Source of the DNA: Porphyromonadaceae bacterium UBA7332
GTDB taxonomy: Bacteria > Bacteroidota > Bacteroidia > Bacteroidales > UBA7332
NCBI GenBank assembly: GCA_002471225.1
Contig: DKPO01000020.1
Location: forward strand, 1-33,340
DNA length: 33,340 nt
Direction of reading: 5' to 3'
A program made the position numbers and the translations under genes. Of this stretch, positions 16,378 to 24,000 are shown in pieces (position 1 is the stretch's first letter; each line of letters opens with the position of its first letter). Under the pieces are notes generated by a model. That model was not told the origin of the DNA. It saw only the letters and a program-made list of their open reading frames with translations, and ran no database searches.

Positions 16378-16932
16378 ATGGATGAAAAATATGTACTCGT
16401 CTTTTTAGCTGATGGTTTTGAAGAAACAGAAGCTATTGCTGTTATTGATATACTTAGAAGAGGTAGTGTAGATGTACGTGTTGTTTCTTTAACAGAGGAT
16501 TTTTTGGTTAAAGGAGCACATGGGATTTTTGTTGCTGCTGAGATGGTAATAGAAAATGCTGAAATTGATAATGCATATGCATTAATTCTACCCGGAGGTA
16601 TGCCTGGAACAATCAATCTTAAGTCAAATGAACTATTAGCTTCAAAAGTTAAAGAGTTTGTCGAAGCGGGCAAATTAGTTGGCGCTATTTGTGCAGCGCC
16701 ATCTATATTGGGCGAAATGGGACTTTTGAATAAAAGAAAAGCAGTTTGCTATCCCGGATTTGAAGCATCTTTGCATGGTGCTGAAATTCCAAATGATAAA
16801 ACAACTGTTGTTGACGGGAATATTATTACTTCAGTTGGTGTTAAAAGTGTTATTGAGTTTGGATTAACATTACTTGAAGTCATAGCAGGAAGCGAAGAAC
16901 GCAGAAATGTAGAGTCTCAATTAAAATATTGA
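16378..16932 (+). CDS. DJ-1/PfpI family protein (DJ-1 subtype)
   Basis: A 184-residue cytoplasmic protein of the DJ-1/ThiJ/PfpI superfamily. The nucleophile-elbow cysteine is Cys105 in GAICAAPSIL, and the partner Glu is at 15-16 in LADGFEETEA. The LILPGGMPG motif is also present. In DJ-1 proteins the acidic residue keeps the Cys as a reactive thiolate; proposed roles are oxidative-stress sensing, glyoxalase or deglycase activity. These are debated and cannot be told from sequence. The gene starts 3 bases after the tonB stop, so it is the last gene of the pdxJ-exbBD-tonB operon. No clear hairpin follows, only T-rich DNA before the next promoter. Confidence 0.92.
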   Translation: MDEKYVLVFLADGFEETEAIAVIDILRRGSVDVRVVSLTEDFLVKGAHGIFVAAEMVIENAEIDNAYALILPGGMPGTINLKSNELLASKVKEFVEAGKLVGAICAAPSILGEMGLLNKRKAVCYPGFEASLHGAEIPNDKTTVVDGNIITSVGVKSVIEFGLTLLEVIAGSEERRNVESQLKY

Positions 16933-16971
16933 TTAATTCAACCTTTTTTTTCAATATTTTCTTTCTTTTTT

Positions 16972-17001
16972 TTTGAGTTGTCATTGTAATGCTTATATTT
17001 G
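16972..17001 (+). promoter_or_regulatory. Promoter of the coiled-coil protein/zapA unit
   Basis: TTTG (16972-16975), 18 bases, then TATATTTG (16994-17001), an exact -7 match. The predicted start near 17007 puts the ATG at 17030 about 23 bases downstream and excludes an upstream in-frame Met at 16973. Confidence 0.65.
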
Positions 17002-17029
17002 TCTGACGAAATTAAGCTCAGGATTCGCT

Positions 17030-17323
17030 ATGACAGAAGAAAAAGAGCAAATGCTAAACAGACTGGATTTTCAAATTAAGAAACTTCTGCATCATTATGA
17101 AGTTCTAAGTGAAGAAAATGAATTTTTGGTGTCTCAGATTCAAAAGCTTTTGCATGAATTGGAAGAGACAGAAAAAAAATATAGTCTTTTAGAGTCGAAA
17201 TACAATAATCTTAAGTTGGCAAATGCATTCGCCCTCAGTGACGAAGAAAAGCTTCTTGCTAACAAGAGGTTTTCGAAGTTAGTGCGGGAAATTAATACAT
17301 GCATCAGCTTGTTAAATGACTAA
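17030..17323 (+). CDS. Small coiled-coil protein upstream of zapA
   Basis: A 97-residue protein that is almost wholly heptad-like helix (LNRLDFQIKKLLHHYEVLSE, FLVSQIQKLLHELEE, YSLLESKYNNLKLANAF). It ends in a short second helix (KRFSKLVREINTCISLL). There is no signal or membrane segment. It lies 11 bp before zapA behind a shared promoter, and this pairing recurs in Bacteroidota. The small size, coiled-coil nature and partner suggest a ZapB-like division factor bridging ZapA and the chromosome or Z-ring; that is inference, and sequence similarity to enterobacterial ZapB is not evident. The start at 17030 is chosen because the promoter overlaps the longer reading frame. Confidence 0.8.
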   Translation: MTEEKEQMLNRLDFQIKKLLHHYEVLSEENEFLVSQIQKLLHELEETEKKYSLLESKYNNLKLANAFALSDEEKLLANKRFSKLVREINTCISLLND

Positions 17324-17334
17324 GGATATAGGAT

Positions 17335-17628
17335 ATGGATGAAAAGATGCTTGTAACTTTTTATATTGCAGGTAAACCGTTCAAGCTAAACATTAATCGT
17401 GCAGATGAAGAATTTATTCGTAAAGCTGCTAAACAGGTAGATCAACGGTTTGCTAAATACAAAGAAAGATTTGATGATCAGACAATAGATGATACAATGA
17501 CCATGTCAATGGTTGCTTTTCATTTTGCTTATGAATGTCTGACTTTGAAGAAAGATAATAATGTGGAACAAATATTTGATAAACTAGAAAATATTTCTGC
17601 AGATATTGATTCTTTCTTTATCGAATAA
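17335..17628 (+). CDS. zapA: Cell division protein ZapA
   Basis: A 97-residue protein of the ZapA family, which cross-links FtsZ filaments in the Z-ring. The N-terminal globular part (VTFYIAGKPFKLNINRADEE) and the following helix (FIRKAAKQVDQRFAKYKERF) are characteristic. The C-terminal helix (VEQIFDKLENISADIDSFF) would form the dimerisation coiled coil. Length is normal. It is co-transcribed with the upstream coiled-coil gene and followed by a strong terminator before rny. Confidence 0.9.
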   Translation: MDEKMLVTFYIAGKPFKLNINRADEEFIRKAAKQVDQRFAKYKERFDDQTIDDTMTMSMVAFHFAYECLTLKKDNNVEQIFDKLENISADIDSFFIE

Positions 17629-17643
17629 AGATTTTATACCCCC

Positions 17644-17689
17644 GGCACTAACATCAAAGAATTATTACTCTGATGTTGGTGCCTTTTTT
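17644..17689 (+). terminator. Rho-independent terminator after zapA
   Basis: A 13-bp stem with one G-U pair (17644-17656 with 17671-17683), a 14-base loop and a run of six T. It fills most of the 90-bp gap between zapA and rny, leaving little room for a separate rny promoter. Confidence 0.9.
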
Positions 17690-17718
17690 ATATTATAAAT
17701 TTAATACATTTAAGTGCG

Positions 17719-19257
17719 ATGATTTTAACTACAATAGGTGTCGGCATTGCCTGCCTTATATTAGGGATAGCCGTTACTTGGATTGCAACGAAAACGCTTT
17801 ATCGTAATAAATTCGAAGGAATGATTGATGAAGCTGAAAAAGAATCCGAAGCAATCAAGCAACGCAAACTTTTTGAGGTTAAAGAGAAATTCTTAAACCT
17901 TAAAACAGATCTTGAGAAGCAAGCAAACTCAAGAAATTCAAAACTTCAGTCTATTGAGGCTAAGTTGAAGCAAAAAGAAATGGTGTTGAATCAAAAAAAC
18001 GATGAGGTACAAAAGAAGTCTCATAGCCTTGATCAACAAAAAGAACACTTGGAAGCTCAATTGTCACAACTAGAGAAAAAAGAGCTTGAAGTTGAGAAAA
18101 TGTATAAAGAAGAGATTCAACGTCTGGAATCAATTTCTGGTTTATCTGCTGATGAAGCAAAAGAAAAGTTGATCGATTCTTTGAAAGAGGAAGCTAAAAC
18201 AGATGCTGCTTCTTATATCAATGAAATTATTGAGGAAGCTAAATTAACTGCAAATAAGGAAGCAAAAAGAATCGTTGTACAAAGTATTCAACGTTTGGCA
18301 ACAGAGACTGCAATTGAGAATGCTGTAACTGTCTTCCATATTGAATCTGACGAGATGAAGGGCCGTATTATCGGTCGTGAAGGTCGTAACATTCGTGCGT
18401 TAGAAGCTGCGACAGGTGTAGAAATTATTGTCGATGATACACCGGAAGCTATCGTGTTGTCAGGCTTTGATCCTGTAAGACGTGAGATTGCCCGTTTGGC
18501 TTTACATCAACTTGTAACGGATGGACGTATTCACCCTGCTCGTATTGAGGAAGTGGTTGCGAAAGTTCGTAAACAAATTGAAGAAGAAATTATCGAAACA
18601 GGTAAACGTACAGCCATTGATTTAGGTATTCATGGTTTACATCCTGAACTGATTCGTCTAATCGGTAAAATGAAGTACCGTTCTTCATATGGTCAAAATT
18701 TATTACAGCATGCTCGTGAAACAGCAAATCTTTGTTCGATTATGGCTGCTGAATTAGGACTGAATCCTAAGAAAGCTAAACGTGCGGGACTTCTTCATGA
18801 TATTGGGAAAGTGCCAGATGATGAGCCGGAATTGCCACATGCTATCTTGGGTATGAAGCTCGCAGAAAGATATAAAGAAAAACCAGATATCTGTAATGCT
18901 ATTGGTGCTCACCATGATGAGGTTGAAATGACTAGCTTATTAGCTCCGATCGTTCAGGTTTGTGATGCAATTTCAGGTGCTCGACCAGGAGCAAGACGTG
19001 AAATTGTTGAAGCTTATATTAAGCGTTTGAATGACCTTGAGCAATTAGCATTGTCTTATCCGGGTGTAATTAAGACTTATGCAATCCAGGCAGGACGTGA
19101 GTTACGCGTTATTGTTGGTGCTGAGAAAATTGATGATAAGGATACTGAAAAATTATCAGCTGAAATCGCTAAACGAATTCAGGATGAAATGACTTATCCG
19201 GGTCAAGTTAAGATTACAGTTATTCGTGAAACAAGAGCTGTTAGCTTTGCGAAATAA
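17719..19257 (+). CDS. rny: Ribonuclease Y
   Basis: A 512-residue membrane-bound endoribonuclease that starts mRNA decay. An N-terminal membrane anchor (IGVGIACLILGIAVTWIA) is followed by a long charged coiled coil (about residues 35-160). A KH RNA-binding domain has GRIIGREGRNIRALE from residue 215. The HD catalytic domain has the metal-binding His360-Asp361 in LLHDIGKVPDD. The conserved C-terminal domain ends VKITVIRETRAVSFAK. Length is typical. Transcription may depend on read-through of the zapA terminator or on a weak element TACATTTA at 17705-17712, which would give an almost leaderless mRNA. It is followed by a perfect palindromic terminator. Confidence 0.96.
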   Translation: MILTTIGVGIACLILGIAVTWIATKTLYRNKFEGMIDEAEKESEAIKQRKLFEVKEKFLNLKTDLEKQANSRNSKLQSIEAKLKQKEMVLNQKNDEVQKKSHSLDQQKEHLEAQLSQLEKKELEVEKMYKEEIQRLESISGLSADEAKEKLIDSLKEEAKTDAASYINEIIEEAKLTANKEAKRIVVQSIQRLATETAIENAVTVFHIESDEMKGRIIGREGRNIRALEAATGVEIIVDDTPEAIVLSGFDPVRREIARLALHQLVTDGRIHPARIEEVVAKVRKQIEEEIIETGKRTAIDLGIHGLHPELIRLIGKMKYRSSYGQNLLQHARETANLCSIMAAELGLNPKKAKRAGLLHDIGKVPDDEPELPHAILGMKLAERYKEKPDICNAIGAHHDEVEMTSLLAPIVQVCDAISGARPGARREIVEAYIKRLNDLEQLALSYPGVIKTYAIQAGRELRVIVGAEKIDDKDTEKLSAEIAKRIQDEMTYPGQVKITVIRETRAVSFAK

Positions 19258-19277
19258 TAGAGATACTTAAACATATC

Positions 19278-19314
19278 AAAGGCTGTTACAAGAATTCTTG
19301 TAACAGCCTTTTTT
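19278..19314 (+). terminator. Rho-independent terminator after rny
   Basis: A perfect 34-base palindrome (19278-19311) centred on GAATTC, followed by more T. It starts 21 bases after the rny stop. Confidence 0.92.
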
Positions 19315-19381
19315 CTTTAAGCTTCTGCTGTTTGAGTATTCTTCATTATTTTCATAGAAGACAACTGATTAAGCAGTAAAA

Positions 19382-19413
19382 AAGGACAGTCAATATATTC
19401 ATTGACTGTCCTT
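19382..19413 (-). terminator. Rho-independent terminator of the START-like gene
   Basis: A 13-bp perfect stem (19382-19394 with 19401-19413) with a 6-base loop. A run of A on its left gives a U-tail on the minus strand. It lies 5 bases after the stop of the gene at 19419. Confidence 0.9.
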
Positions 19414-19418
19414 GTATT

Positions 19419-19799
19419 TTATGCACCCAGTACACGTCTGAGTGAATCAACTTGCGTATTCCAGAGATCGATGCAATCTTTTTCTTCGTCGTTATAAGCA
19501 TAATCTGTAATTTGTAAAGTAGCATCTTTTGTTATTTCGCTCTTGCTTACCTTAAATTCGAAAAATGCTCCCGGATGTTCTTCATCCTCCCATCTGAAAC
19601 GGATAAAGTTACCATCTTCCAACTTTAAACATTCTGCACCTTGTTCCGATTTATGCCACTTAAAACGGAATTGATTCTCTTCGCACGCACATGCATCACA
19701 AAACCATTTTGATAGACCTATAGGTGTCCCTATCATCTTCCATAAAGTGTTTACTGATACTTTCGGGAAGATATATTCAATATGAACTTTCTCCTTCAT
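19419..19799 (-). CDS. START-like (SRPBCC/AHSA1-type) protein
   Basis: A 126-residue single-domain protein of the START/SRPBCC fold, the group that includes the Aha1 (AHSA1) domain. It opens with KVHIEYIFPKVSVNTLWKMI, followed by GLSKWF, the alternating beta strands FIRFRWEDEEHPGAFFEFKV and LQITDYAY, and the long C-terminal helix (IDLWNTQVDSLRRVLG). Such proteins form a hydrophobic cavity that binds lipids or other hydrophobic ligands, or act as co-chaperones; no specific function is known for this Bacteroidetes group. It has an unusual CDACAC cluster (Cys34, Cys37, Cys39) after WF. It is a single gene converging on rny, with its own terminator. Confidence 0.82.
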   Translation of the reverse strand: MKEKVHIEYIFPKVSVNTLWKMIGTPIGLSKWFCDACACEENQFRFKWHKSEQGAECLKLEDGNFIRFRWEDEEHPGAFFEFKVSKSEITKDATLQITDYAYNDEEKDCIDLWNTQVDSLRRVLGA

Positions 19800-20079
19800 C
19801 GATATTAAAAAATTAGGTTTCGATGCTAAAGTACTATTTATTTTTTATTAATAGTGGTATTTATATAGATAATTTATAGGTAGGCTATATCTCTTATCCT
19901 TTTCGTAATGTTTGTGTAACAGTGAAGTAATCTATATTAATAATGTGTAAATATTTCTTCGTGTAATATTGTTTTTCATTTAATATTTAATTTACTATAT
20001 TAATTGCAGGATCATTTGGTTGTATATTGAGAAATCGATATGTTTTCCTTTACTCACTCAGAGTGTGGTTTTGCGTGTT

Positions 20080-20168
20080 TTCAATTGTCATATTGAAATT
20101 AGCTGATAGATATTGGAGTAATGCTGACAAATCATATTGCAATTAATTCAATTGCCATTCAATTGCAA
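20080..20168. repeat. Repeat family E: TTCAATTGYCA-like
   Basis: TTCAATTGTCA at 20080-20090, TTCAATTGCCA at 20147-20157 and TTCAATTGCAA at 20158-20168, the last two directly adjacent. An inverted TTGCAATT is just before 20147. Given the AT-rich context this is the weakest of the five clusters. Confidence 0.5.
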
Positions 20169-20299
20169 GGTGAATTGTACTAATGTAAATAGTTTATCTA
20201 TAGTTGTTTATCTCTGTTGTATCGGGAGTATTGCAAATGGCATTTCAAAAACGCAATAATAGGAGTATGGATTTTGAATGGATAAACAATATATGACCG

Positions 20300-20403
20300 G
20301 GTGCTGATTGGTGCTGATTGGGTGTCGATTGAAATAGGTGAATCGACACCTCTTATTGTTTGAAAACCAATTATTTATGATGCTGGTGTCGATAGTGTCG
20401 ATT
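20300..20403. repeat. Repeat family A: GGTGYYGATT, six copies
   Basis: GGTGCTGATT occurs at 20300-20309 and 20310-20319 in perfect tandem, then GGTGTCGATT at 20321-20330. The inverted copy AATCGACACC is at 20341-20350, followed by GGTGTCGATA at 20385-20394 and AGTGTCGATT at 20394-20403. The third and fourth copies make a perfect 10-bp inverted repeat. Confidence 0.85.
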
Positions 20404-20444
20404 CAAATTGCAAAACTCAGGGTAGAGTAATAGGCATATCGTTA

Positions 20445-20521
20445 AAAAGAAACGGTATATCTCTGAAAAGATACGCCGTTTCTTTTCAAAGATATACCGT
20501 AAGTTTAGAAAGATACACCGT
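20445..20521. repeat. Repeat family B: AGATAYRCCGT, four copies
   Basis: Four copies occur in 77 bases: inverted ACGGTATATCT at 20452-20462, AGATACGCCGT at 20469-20479, AGATATACCGT at 20490-20500 and AGATACACCGT at 20511-20521. The first two lie in an 18-bp inverted repeat with two mismatches (20445-20462 with 20469-20486). The same family recurs at 30741-30812. Confidence 0.85.
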
Positions 20522-20541
20522 ATCTTTTTTGGGTAATACTG

Positions 20542-20640
20542 ACGTATTTGCTCCGAAAAAGAAAGGTATTACGAAAACAAAACAAACGTATTTGCTCATC
20601 ACGAAATACGTTCGTTTTCTCAGGTAAATGCGTTCGTTTT
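20542..20640. repeat. Repeat family C: ACGTATTTGCTC / AAATACGTTCGTTTT
   Basis: ACGTATTTGCTC occurs exactly at 20542-20553 and 20586-20597. The opposite orientation appears as AAATACGTTCGTTTT (20604-20618) and AAATGCGTTCGTTTT (20626-20640), which differ at one base. The common core is ACGTATTT. Confidence 0.8.
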
Positions 20641-20667
20641 TTGACGAGACATTTATTCCCGGATTTA

Positions 20668-20743
20668 GATACGTACCGGCGTTCACGATGATACGTATGA
20701 AAAAATATTTATATACGTATCTAAAATAATTTTGGTACGTATT
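20668..20743. repeat. Repeat family D: GATACGTAYY, four copies
   Basis: GATACGTACC at 20668-20677, GATACGTATG at 20690-20699, ATACGTATC at 20713-20721 (opposite orientation) and GGTACGTATT at 20734-20743, spaced about 22 bases apart, roughly two helical turns. Related copies are at 30676-30707. Confidence 0.8.
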
Positions 20744-20986
20744 AAAAATCAAATAGATAAGACATTTTTACAATAGAGTGACTTATACTGGAATTGATAA
20801 CAGTTATAGGGACCTTTCCGAATATTAATGATCGACGAACCGGTATTGGTTAGAGAAGAATTGTATTGGTAAGTGGAATTCAGGTTATAATTAGCTGTGT
20901 GTTTTATCGCAGAATTTCTAATTGAGCTCCTTTGCTTTTGTGTAAAATGGTATTCCAACCTCTGGATTAAGGATAATTGGAAATAA

Positions 20987-21019
20987 AAAGGGTACTCTGA
21001 TAAACTCAGAATACCCTTT
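20987..21019 (-). terminator. Rho-independent terminator of the GH31 gene
   Basis: A 14-bp stem with one mismatch (20987-21000 with 21006-21019) and a 5-base loop, T-run on the minus strand, 28 bases after the GH31 stop. Confidence 0.85.
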
Positions 21020-21047
21020 GTTTTATTAGAAATCTGTATATTACAAA

Positions 21048-24000
21048 TTAGAAGTTAACCGTGTTAAGCATTTTGTCTACAAGGAATCCGTCGATAGCTT
21101 GTAAATCAAATTTAACGTTACGTCTTGCTTTTAATTTAATTACAAATAAGTCCATAGACCCTTCTAATGCTTCTTGTTTACCTACATTAATAAATGTCGG
21201 ATAAAGTGCTTTCTGTCCATTTGTATGTAAACGGTCGTTAGTCAGGTTATCCATTTTTTTCATATTAAGAGGTTCAATAGTTACGAATTCATAGTCTTGC
21301 GATGCATAAGGTATTGCAAAACTTAAAGCATTAACAGAACGAAGGTCTTTCCCTTTTACAACAATATCCACAGTCTCACCTGCATTATATTGTTTTTTAG
21401 AAGGAACCATAATGATTGAGCCTTCAACCGGTTCAACTTTATCTTTATTGATGCCTCCGTCAAGGCGTGTTGCAACTACTGATATATCATAAGCATCGAT
21501 CAGATCATTTTTATTTAGATCTCCATTGCTGATATATCCTTCGAAGTCAGCATCTCCTCTGCGCAATCCGGTGTAATTCATATATGAAGTATAATCATTA
21601 CGGTTGATTAAACGGTCATTGTTGATATCACCAGGAAGATAACTTTCAGTTCCGGGAACTTTAAATACATATAGTTCTGTACCTGAACCATATTTACCGG
21701 CACCTTCCGTAACCTCAAGTTTTACATAACGAGATGTAGGTTTTTCAGTAAATAAGAATATTTTTTCTTCTGTATCATTTGCCCAGTCAAATGTACCTGC
21801 TTCTTTCCAGTGTTTTTTATCCATACTTGTGAATACTTTACCTTTAAGCAGAATACCATTTCCTTTTTCAGATCTTGGTAAATAATGGAACTTATCTAAC
21901 TGATTAATTGTTTGAAGATCCATAATTACATCAAACGGAACAGCTTCAGCTCCCCATTTGGTATGCCATGTATTACCTTCGTCGAAATCAAACAGTTTCG
22001 CTATGCCCTGACCTCCTTGGTTTTCACAACTTGTTTCACCCTGAATGCCTTGAATAGCAAATTCAAGAGGATTGGATTTGGTAGTAGCTCCGAAAGTAGT
22101 CCAGTCTGATTTACCATCTTTATTGACAGCTCTCAATTTGAACGTATAAGGTGTCTCTGCTGAAAGATCTTCGAACAAAAGTTCATTGTCTTTAATCGTA
22201 GAATATAACATATTGTTAAACTCGATCTCATAGTAATCAGCATTAGAAACTTTATTCCATGTAGGTTTTAGTGTATAAGCTTCTGTATTCTCTTCGCTTA
22301 CCTGTGCATTGGCAGGAGCAGATAAAGTTCCGGTAGAAACCAACAATCTGTTAGCAGGTGCATATTCGAAACCATCAACTGTAACTTCAATTGTATTTTG
22401 TGCAATGTTTGTATTTTGAAGTTTAATCCAGATTTGAGGATTCTTTTTCATTTCTACTTTGGCAAAATCACTCCCTGGTTTTGCGAACTGATTCAACTCA
22501 GGAGCCTGATTGAAATAGTACACATTCACGTTTTGATTAAAAGCCTCCAAGCTGTTAACTTGAGTCAGTTTGACTTTCTTATTACCGATTTCAGCTTGTA
22601 CTTTTTTCGGATTTTGAGTTGCATTGATTTTGAATTCAGTCACTTTATTTGCCACAAAGCCTTTGAAATTTCCTTCAGTTTTGCTAACTGATATTTCTAG
22701 TTTACCTTTTGGAAGGACAGAACTTTTAATAACAGTTGTAGCACCTTCTCCCTGACGATATGCCTCCGTAGTCCCGTCATCATCATATTCCGTAAACTGA
22801 GTTTGTCCACTTGGATAAATTTCATAGATACGAAGGTTTTTATTAATCTCAGCAACATTGTTATTCGGATTCGTCATAGGGATAATAGCTCCTGCTTTAA
22901 CGAATACCGGTAACTTCCAAATCGGAGTTTCAAAATTATTAATAATTGTGTTACCTTCATACACATCTCCGTTGAAATAATCGATCCATTGTCCCTCAGG
23001 TAGATAGATTGTATTACGGATGTCATTTCCTAGCTCATCCATTTTTGTTTCCTGATATATAGGAGCGACCAGAAAGTATGGGCCGTAAAGGAATTGGTAT
23101 TGAGTTGATTTACCTAAAGTATATGCATTTGGATACTCCAGGAACATGGCACGAATCATAGGTAGACCATCTACTGATTCTTTCGCAATACTGTAAGCAT
23201 AAGGCATTAACTCTGACTTAAGTTTCAGGTAATGGCGGTTAATAGAAGTTGCCGGTTCACCTAATGCATGTGGATATTTCTCATTAGCTCCCCATCCATC
23301 CATATTCAGTTCCATAGGAGTCCATGTTTTCCACTGAAAATCACGAATATTGACATTCGAATTTTTGCCACCAAAAATTCCATCCATATCCGATGAAATG
23401 TTTGGCTGACCGGATAAGCCGGAACCAATATATGTAGGTATATGGAAACGAATATATTCCCAAACACCTCCAACCTGGTCACCAGACCAAATACCAGCAT
23501 AACGTTGTGTTCCTGCCCATCCATCAAGCGAAATAATAAAAGGGCGGGCGTCATTACCGTAATAGGTCATGATCTGAGCCACATCTGTGATACCGTTTAG
23601 TCCGAAAGAATAACCTGCACCAACCCATGCCACATCCGTTTTAAGTACACGGACACCTGCATCTTTTACCTCTTTTACAATGTCACGTTGAAGTAAAGGG
23701 CTGATTTCTGGTTTCGGATGTAAATCGGATTGAGTCCATAAACCGATTTCCACACCATTTTTTTGAGCATATTCAGCTAATTGTCTCAGATTCTCGATAT
23801 TTCCGTCCAAAGTTTCGGTTTGACCGTAGCCGGCTCCATATCCATCATTTGGCAAGAGCCATCCCAAAGGCATATCATGATTTTTATATCTGTCAATAAC
23901 GGCACGAGCAGAGAATTGATAGTTGCCCTTTTCTCCATTTAAGGATTCTTTTACGCCACCATTGTCTTTCTGAGCTTCTTTATATCTTTTTCCATCTTCG

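Larger units (their letters stand above)
19800..21047. other. Gene-free region with a mosaic of short repeats
   Basis: This 1248-bp AT-rich stretch lies between the 5' end of the START-like gene and the 3' end of the GH31 gene. It contains five successive clusters of short degenerate motifs, described separately (families E, A, B, C, D from left to right between 20080 and 20745), and the GH31 terminator at 20987-21019. The open frames here (for example 20486-20752 and 20749-20958 on the minus strand) run through the repeats, have no codon or domain signal, and are not called. 19800-20070 holds only AT-rich DNA, presumably with the START-like promoter. No RNA gene was recognised. Confidence 0.75.

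Noticed and set aside
17629..17718. 6S RNA gene next to zapA
   Set aside because: Some bacteria have ssrS beside zapA, but the gap here is only 90 bases and is filled by a simple terminator hairpin.
20300..20743. CRISPR array
   Set aside because: Repeats are too short (10-15 bases), in both orientations and of several families; no constant repeat-spacer unit and no cas genes in the window.
20486..20958. Two adjacent minus-strand open frames of 88 and 69 codons
   Set aside because: They lie inside the repeat mosaic, have no recognisable domain, start context or promoter, and their residues simply translate the repeats.
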